Shown: positions 1 through 9,075, counted from the stretch's first letter. The stretch: 64,000 bases of DNA from Phyllobacterium bourgognense (GCF_003337575.1 NZ_QPJM01000001.1:372001-436000); one strand, 5' to 3'. Translations and numbers: made by a program. Notes: generated by a model not told the origin, from the letters alone.

Positions 1-40
1 GCAGTTCTTTCAGGGTGAAACTGGATATATCTTTCGTCAT
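1..40 (-). CDS. start of an unidentified gene running off the left edge
   Basis: An ATG at position 40 on the minus strand is preceded by a good ribosome binding site (GGAG, 6 nt spacing) and opens a frame that leaves the window after 13 codons (MTKDISSFTLKEL). The beginning vaguely recalls H-NS-family proteins, which often start with a short Ser-Leu-Lys-Glu-Leu helix, but 13 residues cannot identify it. It lies 82 bp downstream of the small HTH-like gene on the same strand and may share its transcript. Confidence 0.45.
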   Translation of the reverse strand, partial: MTKDISSFTLKEL

Positions 41-122
41 TTTAATCTCCATAGTTTGCTATTTGAGGGAAACAGCACGCTTGCTGCCTTACAGTGCCAT
101 CGGCGGAGGGGCCCGCCATGGT

Positions 123-437
123 TCAATTCAACGGTTGCTGCTTTCGATGCTTCCCACCAATTTTTTCCCAGCTCGTATGACGATTTGCTGCAGCGGTGTA
201 TGAAATGCCCATCAATTTTGCCACTCCGTAGGGATTCTCGCCCCGGTCGAAAAGTCGGAAACAGACTTCGATTCCTCGTTCGGTAAGAAATTTTCCGTCT
301 TTGTTTTTTGGACTCATTGGGTCCAAATCTCCTGTTTCAATCTCGGCGGCAAAAATCTCACGTAGGCGATCCAAGTTGGCTTGAGCCTCGTTGATGAATT
401 GGAGGATTTTCTTGATTTGCGTATCGGCTAATTGCAT
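123..437 (-). CDS. small protein with a possible helix-turn-helix
   Basis: A 104-residue protein. The start at 437 is chosen because GGAGAAGG lies just upstream with normal spacing; an upstream in-frame start at 464 lacks this. The N-terminal third is amphipathic and probably helical (IKKILQFINEAQANLDRLRE). The C-terminal part, around residues 75-95, contains NPYGVAKLMGISYTAAANRH, which resembles a helix-turn-helix of the kind where a short gap follows a Gly-Ile turn. I do not recognise the family. It could be a small regulator of the element. No confident function. Confidence 0.5.
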   Translation of the reverse strand: MQLADTQIKKILQFINEAQANLDRLREIFAAEIETGDLDPMSPKNKDGKFLTERGIEVCFRLFDRGENPYGVAKLMGISYTAAANRHTSWEKIGGKHRKQQPLN

Positions 438-754
438 CTTGGTTATCCTTCTCCAGATGAACATAGTGATATGTATAACAAAGTTAGCAATAGGAGTAAA
501 GTCAATAAATTTACCAAGGAGGCATTTTCACGAGGCATTCGGGTTTGAGAAGGAAGGTGCGCGTGCGGCCCCGGCTCGCTAGATTTTGTTAAAGGGCGCC
601 AATTTGCATCTGGCTAAACCGTGCTGGGTTCATCGTATGGACGCTGTCTCGGCGACCAGCCGAAAGTTCGATGAGATCAACTGGAGGGTCAATCGAAGAG
701 CCAGTTGCAAAGGTTCGGCTGTTCAGGCAGCTTCCGTGGAAAGTGGGGGCTCAA

Positions 755-1013
755 ATGAAAATAGTTGTGGGGCTTTTCGGCCCTATCTTTAAAGTCCTAT
801 TCGTGGTCATAAAGTGGGCGTTCATAGCTGTTTTGCGATCATTGGTGGGCTCATCACACTTCTTGTTTTGTCTGGCAGCAACGTAAAACCAACCTGGGGG
901 GCAAGGCTGTAAAACTCCGACGCGAGCTGCAGAACGACGAGCTTCGAAAGCCGCGGCTCAAGGCAGCGCGTAGACGAGAGCAGAAATACGACGGCGAGGG
1001 AGACTACGAATAG
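755..1013 (+). pseudogene. possible frameshifted small membrane protein
   Basis: Three reading frames seem to hold successive pieces of one protein. An ATG at 755 with a purine-rich upstream (GTGGGGG) begins a hydrophobic segment (MKIVVGLFGPIFKVLFVVIK). Around 835 a second frame continues with a membrane-like stretch (AIIGGLITLLVLSGSN). Around 870 a third frame gives a highly charged tail ending YDGEGDY before the stop at 1011-1013. Two membrane helices plus a charged cytoplasmic tail would be a sensible small membrane protein, so I read this as a decayed gene with two frame shifts. The rest of the 438-1114 gap shows nothing I can call. Confidence 0.25.
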
Positions 1014-1114
1014 GAGTGCCACATCACGCCGATCTGTGGTGGCGATCTTCCGCGCTCGCTAATCAGGGCCCCGGCCTAGTCCTCCCTTTACATCCATGAT
1101 CGGATCTCTCTGCT

Positions 1115-1894
1115 ATGAATGAATTTAAAAGAATGAGATTTCCCGAGGAAGTTTGTCGAAAGCTTGGAAACTATGTCTACCGGCTGATCGACCCAAGAAA
1201 TGGCGAAACCTTTTATGTAGGAAAAGGCAGAAACAACCGTGTGTTCGAGCATGCAGAAGGCATTCGCGTCGCTCTGGGGGACGAGGAACAACGCTTAAGT
1301 CCCAAATACGATCGGATTCTGGCCATTAAGAATGTTGGCCTTGATGTCATTCACGTCATTCATCGGCACGAGATTCCGGACGAAGCCATTTTTGAGGTCG
1401 AGGCAGCTGTTATTGACGCTTACGCAGGTCTGACCAATATCCAGGGCGGCCATGCGAGCAGTGATAAGGGGCCGATGAACCACCTGGAGCTTATCGATAA
1501 ATATAGCCTTCCTGACATGCCGCAACCAACTCATAGTTTGATTCTCATCAACATCAATAAGCTCGAGGACCGCAGCGATCGCCATGCGATCTACAACACA
1601 GTCCGTTTTTGTTGGCGCATTTCAAAACCACGGGCTGAAAATGCAGAATATGTCCTGGCGGTCGTGAGGGGCGTGGTAGTTGGCGCTTTTCGCGCTTCTA
1701 GGTGGCTAGCTGCTACCAAAGAGAATTTTCCTGATGTTTCCTACGCTGACGATTCTGAAGCTCATCGATTTGGCTTCATTGGCGAGGAAGCAAGCCGTCT
1801 GGTCTGGGAGGAATACGTCGGGCAACGCGGCAAGCGTATCGTTCAGACTGAACTCAGGCACTCCCAGAATCCGATCCGGTATTGGAATTGCTAA
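1115..1894 (+). CDS. GIY-YIG domain protein (LEM-3-like)
   Basis: A 259-residue protein whose N-terminus has a degenerate GIY-YIG nuclease signature: YVYRLIDP at about residues 20-27 takes the GIY position and FYVGKG at about 33-38 the YIG position, followed by an Arg-rich helix (GRNNRVFEHAEG). This arrangement is typical of the LEM-3-like GIY-YIG group found in bacterial accessory regions. The C-terminal half (about 130-259) is not recognised. GIY-YIG enzymes cleave DNA with a single metal ion; activity here is inference. It stands alone on the plus strand in an otherwise mostly minus-strand element, so it may be a separate cargo gene, possibly with a defence or DNA-processing role. Confidence 0.7.
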   Translation: MNEFKRMRFPEEVCRKLGNYVYRLIDPRNGETFYVGKGRNNRVFEHAEGIRVALGDEEQRLSPKYDRILAIKNVGLDVIHVIHRHEIPDEAIFEVEAAVIDAYAGLTNIQGGHASSDKGPMNHLELIDKYSLPDMPQPTHSLILININKLEDRSDRHAIYNTVRFCWRISKPRAENAEYVLAVVRGVVVGAFRASRWLAATKENFPDVSYADDSEAHRFGFIGEEASRLVWEEYVGQRGKRIVQTELRHSQNPIRYWNC

Positions 1895-2035
1895 ATGCGG
1901 GCATGGGTAAAGTAGTAACGTCGCCGAAAGATGGCTCACGACCAGCGCGCTCGCTTGATATGGGCTCATCCGAATCGCTAGGTTGTCCGGCCATGGGAAT
2001 GCGATACATTCTGCCTACTTTTAGGGGTAGATGAT

Positions 2036-2572
2036 ATGGCTAGAAACGGGGAGATCAGCGCGGATTACTTCCAGCGATCTGATGAGGAATTCAGGAACGC
2101 GCGCCAGGAAGCCTTATGGGTGAAGCAGCTTGCGCTGTTCGATGGTGACGAGACCAAGGCCAAATATGCTTACGTAAGGACGCGAGCCGAACAACTGGCC
2201 GGCGAACAGCGAGCCGCGGTTGCAGGGGACGAGGTTCCAGCCTCCATCGCATGGGCTGTTCTCATCCTCGGCTTCTTCGTCGTGTGGGCAATTCGAGCCT
2301 TTCTGTTCTTGCACCTTAGCCGACAGCCGACCTACACGGCCAATGATATCGCCGCTGCCGTAGGGTCTAGTGGGGTTGGCATTGGCCCAACGGCGATGTT
2401 CTATCAGATGTTGGTGCTGCATGTGGCGTATCTCTACCTTGCGCTGCGGCTCGTGTTCAAGACCGATTCACGAGCGGTCAGAATTGCGGCAGCCTGTGTT
2501 TTGGGCTGGTTTGCTATCATGGCTTTCGGCGCTTACGGAAATTACCTTCAAGCCATCGGTTATCTGGACTGA
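2036..2572 (+). CDS. membrane protein of unknown function
   Basis: A 178-residue protein. The first 65 residues are charged and probably cytoplasmic. Three hydrophobic segments follow: about 70-95 (WAVLILGFFVVWAIRAFLF), about 120-142, and about 150-170 (AACVLGWFAIMAFGAYG). The start at 2036 follows the purine-rich TAGGGGTAGAT. No family is recognised. It follows the GIY-YIG gene in the same direction with a 141 bp gap, so co-transcription is possible but not shown. Confidence 0.6.
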   Translation: MARNGEISADYFQRSDEEFRNARQEALWVKQLALFDGDETKAKYAYVRTRAEQLAGEQRAAVAGDEVPASIAWAVLILGFFVVWAIRAFLFLHLSRQPTYTANDIAAAVGSSGVGIGPTAMFYQMLVLHVAYLYLALRLVFKTDSRAVRIAAACVLGWFAIMAFGAYGNYLQAIGYLD

Positions 2573-2602
2573 GTTACGGAGCCTTGTGAGACGCGCCGTG
2601 GG

Positions 2603-2749
2603 TTAGCTTGTGCGGAAGTGCATCATGACTGCAAAGACGGCTGCAGCTGCGACCAGCTCCAGCCTCTTCGTTTCGGCTTCGCCGTAGAGCGGGTATTCGC
2701 CGATCAGATCGCCAGGCCAATTCGGCTCCGGTTCGGGCGGACGTGTCGA
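2603..2749 (-). pseudogene. possible gene remnant, C-terminal fragment only
   Basis: On the minus strand a protein-like reading (ending GEAETKRLELVAAAAVFAVM and then MHFRTS before a stop at 2603-2605) is preceded by an in-frame stop at 2750-2752 and has no ATG, GTG or TTG start with a ribosome binding site. It may be the truncated end of a small membrane protein. The rest of the 2573-2923 gap shows nothing else I can support. Confidence 0.2.
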
Positions 2750-2923
2750 TCAGATAAATGGCTTGTCATCAGACTGCCATGTCTCCATGCGTTGAGTTTC
2801 AATACGGAGATAGCTTATCGTTCACGATTGCTTACGGAAAAATAGCCCGACAGACTACCTTGACTGCATCTACGCCACTTGCTCGCTGGCAGTTAGTCTC
2901 TGTAAATGCAATGTCTTACCAGG

Positions 2924-5900
2924 TTACGGTAGACTCTTAGCCAATTCCTGAAATCTACAAAATGCATTGGCCAACTGCATGCGCCCCGGGGTTTTGCATT
3001 CCGCCTCAAATATGGCGGGCGAAGCTACAAGTATAGCAAGGCACTTAGCGCGAGAAATAGCCACATTGAGACGATTGGCGCTGTAGAGAAATTCCATGCC
3101 TCTCGGAGCGTCAGCGTGGCTCGATGTCGCCATAGAATAGATAGCAATGGGGGCTTCCTGACCCTGAAACTTGTCAACTGTCCCAACTCTAGCAGCAGGC
3201 AGCCGCTGCTGAATTTCGAAAACCTGCGCATTGTAGGGCGTAATGATGACGATGTCCTGAATTGTGATCGGATTGTCATTGCCACCTCTGTCAATCCATC
3301 GCGTATTGGAACTTAGGATCGAGAGAACCAGCTGCTGGACAGCATCCGCTTCCTCTATCGAGAAACTTTTGTTACCAGTGTGTTGAACAGGCACATAGCG
3401 CAGTCCTGATCCCTTTATGGGTCCTTGAGAATGGATGGTTTGATTTTGACATCCATCAACGGGATGAAGTTTCCCTCCGTAAAATAGCTCAGAGTCATAT
3501 GAGCAGATATCAGGATTCATTCGCCAAGTTTGTTCAAGGAACAGACCTTGATCTGGTTCGATTGTCTGCTTTCCATTCAGGATGTGCGCCAATCCTGACA
3601 CGTCAGTTCCATCAGGGTGCGTGCCTTGACTAGGCTGATCGAGCTGCTGCGGATCTCCAAGAAGAATCAGTCGCTTTGCTGCCTGGGAGAGCGCAAGCAC
3701 ATTAGCCAGAGAGATTTGGGCAGCCTCGTCAACGACAAGGACATCAATCGATTCGAACGCATCTTCTCTCGCCCATAAAAATCCTGTCGCGCCCGCGACC
3801 TGACATTGACCAGTGGCCAGGGCTCCTAACAACGATCCATTATTTTTCGCAAAGAAGAGTTTGTCAGTGTCTTCCTCTTTTTCTTTTGCTTTGTGTATGC
3901 AACGGAGGTCAATGTTAACTTCGTCAGCAGCTTCGATGACTTTATCAAGCAAGTTGCGGATCACCTTATGGCTGTTGGCAGCGATGCCAACTTTCATTCC
4001 CAATTGAACGAACTGACAGATCATCCTCGCGCCCGTATATGACTTGCCTGTCCCCGGGGGGCCCTGAATGGGTAATACGCCGCTTTGCATGCACTTCGCT
4101 AAGCGAATAGCAGCTTCCAACGTATCTTCGCCGACGATGCTAATGGGCTGGCCCCCGAGTTGTGGAGGGCTCCTCAACAAAAGGTCTCTTGCCGCCAGAT
4201 ATGGGCCTTCACCGTTCACACCGTGGTCCGCAACATAGTCTCCGATCCGTAACAAACACGCGGCCTGTTCGTCGGCCGTGATTATCTCATGGGTAAACAC
4301 AGCGGCTGGGTGAAGGTCGACCGTTTTTCCTTGTTTTTTGATATCGATTGTGCGGTCAGCTGTGGAGATATCAACGACTTTACCAAACGGCTCACCTCCC
4401 ATGGACCGAAGCTCTTTTCCCGCACGGATATCGGTATCTTGCTGCGGGAAATGATATCGATGTGTAGGGGTGCGGCCCTGGCCGGCGACCTCTCCGGCGA
4501 AGGTAAGCCCAGACAGTCCTGCACGTTCGTCAAGAAGTTCTTCAGAGCTGAGCGCTTGTAGCCGAAACTTCTCCCAATATACCGCTTTTTCTTCGCGGCG
4601 ATGCCAGTCCAAAATGTTGGCGAGTATCCACACTGCCTGCTGCTCGTCTGTCCGCGCCGCTGAATCAACTGGAATGTTTTCGACTATGCGATCAGCCAGC
4701 TGTTTCACTCGCGCTTGACGCGCAGTCAGTTTTTCATTGGGTTCTTCCGCGATCGCGTTGGGTCGAAGCACTTCAGCGCCCATCTCTATCGATTGCAAGC
4801 GCAGGCGCTCTAACCACGACCGTAACGCCTCGGTCGAAACGCAATCATCCTTGTTGTAGTTTTGGACTATGGTTTTGACGTCATCTTTGATGGATGGCAC
4901 ATCGCCCAGTTCGAGAGCCGCCCCAAGGCTTGCCAGTGCAACATTGGCCTCCTTAAGGGGCACCAATCTCTCGTAGCCGTAGAAGATCTCCAGCCGTTTG
5001 ATCGAGTAGCTTTCAACACTCGCCCTCACGGAGTTTCGAACCACGCTGTAAAGATCAACAAATCGATGACCACGAAGAAGATTGTCTATTTCGGCTTCTC
5101 GCGTCGCGTAACGGCCCATTAGTCGTTTCAATGCGGTGGGTTCATACGGGGCGAAATGGTAAATATGCAGATCTGGATACGTCCTCAGCCGCTCGATAAC
5201 AAAATCAATAAATGCTTCAAATGCCGACTTCTCTTCTTGGCGGTTTAAGGACCAATCGGCCTTATAAAGCGGCTGACAATCGCTATCACGATGGTGATAG
5301 CCGAATAGATATTCGAGCCCGTGTTCTCCGATAAAGGGATCGCCTTCAAGATCGAAAAAAATGTCTCCTTCGCTCGGCTTGGGAAGAAGGCACAGCCCAT
5401 AGCCCGGTATGACTGGCAATAGTTCATGTTTGACCACGCCACTTTCTCTCGCGTCTGCCTGGATACGGGCCTGGGCTCGGATCTTTTCATAGGACTGCGC
5501 CGTCCCGCGTTTGGGTTTCCAGCGTAATGGCGTGTCTAAAGCGCCCAGTTCAGCCAAAGTGGTAACCCCGTTCTCTCGAAGTTCCGCGATTTGGGTGCGT
5601 GAGATACCGGCAACAAAGGACAAATGATCGTCGTGGCGTCGTCGCTTGTCGCACCTCTCAAACCAACGGCAGATTTCGCAGTGGTCGTTAGGTTCAGGAT
5701 ATGTTTCGTGTCCTGCTAGGCCTGACGTAGCGATCTCAGCTGCTACCTTCGCTTTGCGAAAATAGGCTGCATAGTCTGCGATGCGGAATACCTGGGGGAT
5801 AAAATCAGACCAAGGCGCCACGACATAGGTATTTGCTGGTTGGAGCTGTTGAGTATGGCCCAACAAATCTGAATAGAGACAAAGCTGCAGGACCGTGCCG

Positions 5901-6325
5901 CCTTTTGTTTCTCGCGCAAGTTTGGTGTCCATTACCTCGTAAGACCAACCGCCAAAAGCGCTTGGAATTTCCACCCGGCGCAACACATCGGTTCGGCCTG
6001 ACCATCGACCGTGGCGAAGCGCACCTTGTATAATGACGTCGCGCCCCGATTGCATGGCTCTTATAGTGGCGGCGACGCTTTCATCCGAAATTTCGACAAA
6101 ATCAATCGGCTCTGATGTCAAACCCGTGGACAACAAATGTTCCACAAACGCTTGCTCATGTAAAAAGCCGCGCTCTCGCAGGATCTCGAGCATTGGGTCA
6201 TATCGTTTTGGTTTGGCAAGCGAGCCGTTGGCGACCAGAACGTCCAAGGCCGTCAAGTGATGGCAATTCAAATGGCCGACCAAATCGGTGGCACTTAGCT
6301 GGATTTGATCGTCGATTTTTTTCAT
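2924..6325 (-). CDS. TM0106-family RecB-like nuclease fused to DNA2-type helicase
   Basis: A 1133-residue protein. The N-terminal part is a RecB-like (PD-(D/E)XK) nuclease of the TM0106 type: Cys21 near the start and a Cys216-x2-Cys219-x5-Cys225 cluster match the four-cysteine iron-sulfur pattern of AddB/Cas4-like nucleases. A ribonuclease-H-like region follows (FFDLEGDPF, about residue 320). The C-terminal part is a superfamily 1 helicase: Walker A GPPGTGK at 755-761, Walker B VVDEAA at about 864-869, then late motifs (GTVDKFQGQEA and NVAISRAK) typical of the DNA2/UPF1 group. Such fusions occur in mobile elements and near defence genes; a role in degrading or processing DNA is plausible. Full length with no visible damage. 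Confidence 0.85.
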   Translation of the reverse strand: MKKIDDQIQLSATDLVGHLNCHHLTALDVLVANGSLAKPKRYDPMLEILRERGFLHEQAFVEHLLSTGLTSEPIDFVEISDESVAATIRAMQSGRDVIIQGALRHGRWSGRTDVLRRVEIPSAFGGWSYEVMDTKLARETKGGTVLQLCLYSDLLGHTQQLQPANTYVVAPWSDFIPQVFRIADYAAYFRKAKVAAEIATSGLAGHETYPEPNDHCEICRWFERCDKRRRHDDHLSFVAGISRTQIAELRENGVTTLAELGALDTPLRWKPKRGTAQSYEKIRAQARIQADARESGVVKHELLPVIPGYGLCLLPKPSEGDIFFDLEGDPFIGEHGLEYLFGYHHRDSDCQPLYKADWSLNRQEEKSAFEAFIDFVIERLRTYPDLHIYHFAPYEPTALKRLMGRYATREAEIDNLLRGHRFVDLYSVVRNSVRASVESYSIKRLEIFYGYERLVPLKEANVALASLGAALELGDVPSIKDDVKTIVQNYNKDDCVSTEALRSWLERLRLQSIEMGAEVLRPNAIAEEPNEKLTARQARVKQLADRIVENIPVDSAARTDEQQAVWILANILDWHRREEKAVYWEKFRLQALSSEELLDERAGLSGLTFAGEVAGQGRTPTHRYHFPQQDTDIRAGKELRSMGGEPFGKVVDISTADRTIDIKKQGKTVDLHPAAVFTHEIITADEQAACLLRIGDYVADHGVNGEGPYLAARDLLLRSPPQLGGQPISIVGEDTLEAAIRLAKCMQSGVLPIQGPPGTGKSYTGARMICQFVQLGMKVGIAANSHKVIRNLLDKVIEAADEVNIDLRCIHKAKEKEEDTDKLFFAKNNGSLLGALATGQCQVAGATGFLWAREDAFESIDVLVVDEAAQISLANVLALSQAAKRLILLGDPQQLDQPSQGTHPDGTDVSGLAHILNGKQTIEPDQGLFLEQTWRMNPDICSYDSELFYGGKLHPVDGCQNQTIHSQGPIKGSGLRYVPVQHTGNKSFSIEEADAVQQLVLSILSSNTRWIDRGGNDNPITIQDIVIITPYNAQVFEIQQRLPAARVGTVDKFQGQEAPIAIYSMATSSHADAPRGMEFLYSANRLNVAISRAKCLAILVASPAIFEAECKTPGRMQLANAFCRFQELAKSLP

Positions 6326-6440
6326 CGTGGAAAAATGTTATCAACAAAGTGGAGAGTGTTCTATCGCGAAAGAGACGCGACCACACGGTCGTCCGAATGG
6401 TCACGTCGCCGAGTGCAAGATCAGGAAGATCCAGCGCAGG

Positions 6441-6557
6441 CTAACGTTGTGTTTTGCGTGCGTGTTCATGCTGCAGGACTAAAAGATACGCAGCCACAAT
6501 AACGCCTATGGGCAATCCCAAAGAGAGAATCCAAAATTCGATGGAAGATGGCGTCAT
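6441..6557 (-). CDS. 38-residue single-span membrane protein
   Basis: A very short gene (MTPSSIEFWILSLGLPIGV, then a hydrophobic run and a basic end HARKTQR). Its ATG overlaps the stop codon of the upstream 76-residue gene in the ATGA arrangement, so translational coupling is likely. One membrane helix covers about residues 8-28. No family is recognised. The coupling is the main evidence that it is real. Other roles cannot be judged from sequence. Confidence 0.5.
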   Translation of the reverse strand: MTPSSIEFWILSLGLPIGVIVAAYLLVLQHEHARKTQR

Positions 6558-6784
6558 CCCCATGCACCTCTCAACACACGTAGTCCCAAAAAATGCAATA
6601 CCGCGCCCGCTATGAGCCAACCGGCGGTAGAGATAGTTAAAAACAGCGCAGAGTATTCACCTGCGATTGTGATTGGCCACGATATCGCCATCAGGGGCAG
6701 CGCCATCGCAATCACGAAACAGACCGTTGAGAGTCTCCCTAGCGAATAAGCAAACATGATCGTTGGTTTATCTTCTGATTTCAT
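6554..6784 (-). CDS. small two-span membrane protein
   Basis: A 76-residue protein with two hydrophobic segments (about 18-36 and 44-66, the second containing STAGWLIAGAVLHFLGL). GGCGGA lies about 5 nt upstream of the start. It is coupled by an ATGA overlap to a 38-residue membrane protein downstream. The pair might form a small membrane complex. No family is recognised. Confidence 0.45.
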   Translation of the reverse strand: MKSEDKPTIMFAYSLGRLSTVCFVIAMALPLMAISWPITIAGEYSALFLTISTAGWLIAGAVLHFLGLRVLRGAWG

Positions 6785-6845
6785 AGTTTCCGCCTACCAG
6801 GATTGTTATAGAAATGGTTGGTTAGCTTGTGCGGACCATTGCTGC

Positions 6846-7259
6846 TCATTCTCGGAGGAATGCCTTTCTAACCTGCCGTGCCACCGGCATAGTAACTGGC
6901 GGATCAGTATGGGTTGAGGCCTGCCTGATAAGCTGGATCCAATCCCACTCATTTGAGGATATGTTCTGGGGTCGCGCAAAAAGTTCTCGCAATTCAGCAA
7001 ACATTGCGGGTTCGAAGATCTGCTCTAACGCAAGTATGAAAAGGTGACCTGCATCGACGCCCAATGCCTGGGCTAGTGCTGTTACCCGGTCGAGAGGGAC
7101 TTTAGCGCGACCATCGATGAACATGTAGATCATGTCGGAGGTCTGAAAGCCCGACATGACGGCAATATCTCGATGGCTGATATTGTCAGGAAGTGCATTA
7201 ACCGTCTCTTCTAAGAAGACAGAGATTGATGAGCGCGGCGGATTGGATAGGCTCTTCAT
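6846..7259 (-). CDS. XRE-like transcriptional regulator
   Basis: A 137-residue protein. Residues about 30-75 fit a Cro/C1-type helix-turn-helix: SHRDIAVMSGFQTSDMIYMF followed by DGRAKVPLDRVTALAQALGV, the usual 'rules for a helix-turn-helix then choose active genes' pattern in which the last helix carries LAxALGVD. The C-terminal 60 residues are not recognised. AAAGAGA precedes the start. It lies beside the recombinase on the same strand, 95 bp away, and may control excision or other element genes. That role is inference. Confidence 0.7.
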   Translation of the reverse strand: MKSLSNPPRSSISVFLEETVNALPDNISHRDIAVMSGFQTSDMIYMFIDGRAKVPLDRVTALAQALGVDAGHLFILALEQIFEPAMFAELRELFARPQNISSNEWDWIQLIRQASTHTDPPVTMPVARQVRKAFLRE

Positions 7260-7354
7260 TTTGATAATCTCTTTTTTTCGATAACGCGAGAGAATGTATC
7301 AAAATTATTACGGATTACTAGTAGATTACTTACGGATAAGTCAGCGCTGACTGA

Positions 7355-8935
7355 CTATACCTTATCAAAACTATATGCTGGCAGACTGTCGATCGCGTTT
7401 TTCATCGTTTTTAAAGTGACGTCTCCGTATTTTTCACCAACAGATCTGGGAGCATGACCGCAAATTGCATCTATTGTCGCGCTGTCTATATTCGCCTCCC
7501 TGCAAAAGGTTTTAAATGAATGGCGCCACCCGTGGTTGGGGCTTACGCCGGCCGGAATCAATTGATTTCGTTGAAGCCATTGCGCCAGCCGCGAGGAAAC
7601 GATCGCTGCCGGATTGCTGCCAGGCTTACGTGCACCTGAAGGATAAAAAAGAGGTCCTTCTGCAGATCCGCTAACAAAGCCGAGGAAACCAAGGTCCAGT
7701 AGCTGTTGGTGGAGGGGAACGTCTCGGAACTTATTGTTTTTTACCGCGCCGGCGTCCGGAGAAATTCTAATATAGGTTACTTCCCCCGCAGTCTGGATAT
7801 CGGATTTTCGCAATTGCGTGATTTCTGTAATGCGAGAGCCCGTCAACGCACAGAGTATTGGCGCCCATCTTTTTGCGGCAGTGGTTTGTGATGCCTCTCT
7901 GATTTTCGTCCCATAAGGAGCCGGAACATAACGCAAGCTTGCTCTTAGAACTTTTGCAGCTTCCTCACGTGTGAAGCCCTTCGGCCGGTTAAGGACCTTC
8001 TCCTTAACCCTGATTTTAACCTTGTCTGCTGGGCTGGTGTCGAGAATATCGTTGGCGACAGCCCAGTTAAAAGTTGCCTTCAGTGCGGTAAGATAAACGT
8101 CTTTGACTGTCTTTGGTGCTAGATAGTTTAGTTTTACATCCTTCCACTGAATCACATGTTTCCTGGTAATGCGTCGAGCATCATCTGTTTTCGCAAAGGC
8201 AATGAAGTCCTCGACAATAGGCGTCCAACGTTGCTCAGCTTCAGTTCCTCGGCCATTCGCTTTCAACTCCTTCAAGTATCTCTGAAAAAGGTCTCTAATT
8301 GATACCGGATCGCTCGTGAGTTGTTCCACGTCCATCGGTTCAAAGAGCGGATGCGACGGTGCGCCGGAATACACGCCCTCATCACGTTCCACGATGCGTG
8401 AAAGAACCTCGAATTCGGCCGCGCACAAGGCCATGGCAAGTTCACGCCACTCGTGGCTTCCGAACTTGGCAGTCGTGTTGCCCAGCTGCTGGAAGTGAGC
8501 CGTCGCCGGACCAACAGCATCCAGCAAAGCGTTGTCGCCAAGCTTACCCGCCATGCCGTCACGGAGCTGCGCGACGACTAGATCGTCAATGGATATCGAG
8601 GCCCAGTTATTGTTTGATAACCTCAGCTTTCTATCCAGTTCTAGTCGTCTCAAATAATGGCGATGGGCAATTTCATTTATTGAAATAGGCTCAGGTGTAA
8701 AACGCTTCTGACCGTGGAGACCTGAGGCATTTGCTTTTTGTTTGGCAATGTCGATTTGAGCACGGATACGAGCAACCGCGCCGGAGTGGAGGTTGCGAGC
8801 GGAGCGTAGATCGGGACCAAGCGGTTCGGTAAGCTGAGATTTGCCGCCCATGAATGGACGCAGGGGAAGGGGGATGACCACGCGAGCATAATATCTGCCA
8901 TTGCGTTCCAGCCAGTTCCGTGTCTTCGCAGCCAT
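7355..8935 (-). CDS. tyrosine-type site-specific recombinase (integrase)
   Basis: About 526 residues from the chosen start; upstream in-frame starts at 8950 and 9001 (TTG) are possible, and none has a strong ribosome binding site. The N-terminus (RNWLERNGRYYARVVIP) matches the arm-binding-like domain of DUF6538-type phage integrases. A SAM-like core-binding domain follows. The catalytic domain shows the expected residues: Arg in ALTGSRITEI, the His-x-x-Arg box in NHGWRHSFK, a further His in ICGHAPR, and the Tyr nucleophile in GEKYGDV. Its place against the tRNA-Thr 3' end indicates that it integrates this element there. Apparently intact. Confidence 0.88.
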   Translation of the reverse strand: MAAKTRNWLERNGRYYARVVIPLPLRPFMGGKSQLTEPLGPDLRSARNLHSGAVARIRAQIDIAKQKANASGLHGQKRFTPEPISINEIAHRHYLRRLELDRKLRLSNNNWASISIDDLVVAQLRDGMAGKLGDNALLDAVGPATAHFQQLGNTTAKFGSHEWRELAMALCAAEFEVLSRIVERDEGVYSGAPSHPLFEPMDVEQLTSDPVSIRDLFQRYLKELKANGRGTEAEQRWTPIVEDFIAFAKTDDARRITRKHVIQWKDVKLNYLAPKTVKDVYLTALKATFNWAVANDILDTSPADKVKIRVKEKVLNRPKGFTREEAAKVLRASLRYVPAPYGTKIREASQTTAAKRWAPILCALTGSRITEITQLRKSDIQTAGEVTYIRISPDAGAVKNNKFRDVPLHQQLLDLGFLGFVSGSAEGPLFYPSGARKPGSNPAAIVSSRLAQWLQRNQLIPAGVSPNHGWRHSFKTFCREANIDSATIDAICGHAPRSVGEKYGDVTLKTMKNAIDSLPAYSFDKV

Positions 8936-9030
8936 AACCAAATCACCCATTTTGTTACCAATTTTGTAACAAGAAAATGGGAAAAACCTGTTAGATGTCA
9001 ATAGGTTCTAATGAATTCAATGGGTTGGAA

Positions 9031-9075
9031 TGGTGCTGCTGGGGAGGATTGAACTCCCGACCTCGTCATTACCAA
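9031..9075. other. probable attachment site in the tRNA-Thr 3' half
   Basis: The 3' half of the tRNA-Thr gene (anticodon arm through CCA) faces the integrase. Tyrosine recombinases of this type normally recombine in this part of a tRNA gene and restore it on insertion, which explains the intact tRNA. The exact crossover and the partner repeat are not visible in the window. Confidence 0.4.

Larger units (their letters stand above)
1..9033. mobile_element. integrated element (partial) at tRNA-Thr
   Basis: Accessory gene content (recombinase, RecB-like nuclease/helicase, GIY-YIG protein, XRE-like regulator, orphan small membrane proteins, decayed frames) lies directly against the 3' end of a tRNA-Thr gene, and the tyrosine recombinase is the gene nearest that tRNA. 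This is the usual geometry of an integrative element inserted in a tRNA 3' end. Conserved core genes begin right beyond the tRNA. I found no second copy of the tRNA 3' end to the left, so the far junction is probably outside the window. The element call is inference; the gene order and tRNA are seen directly. Confidence 0.6.

Noticed and set aside
2601-6835. A 16-bp direct repeat (GGTTAGCTTGTGCGGA) at 2601-2616 and 6820-6835
   Set aside because: About one repeat of this length is expected by chance in 64 kb, and neither copy lies at an element boundary.
1-9030. Search for a second copy of the tRNA-Thr 3' end as the other attachment site
   Set aside because: No convincing copy was seen; the other junction is probably outside the window.
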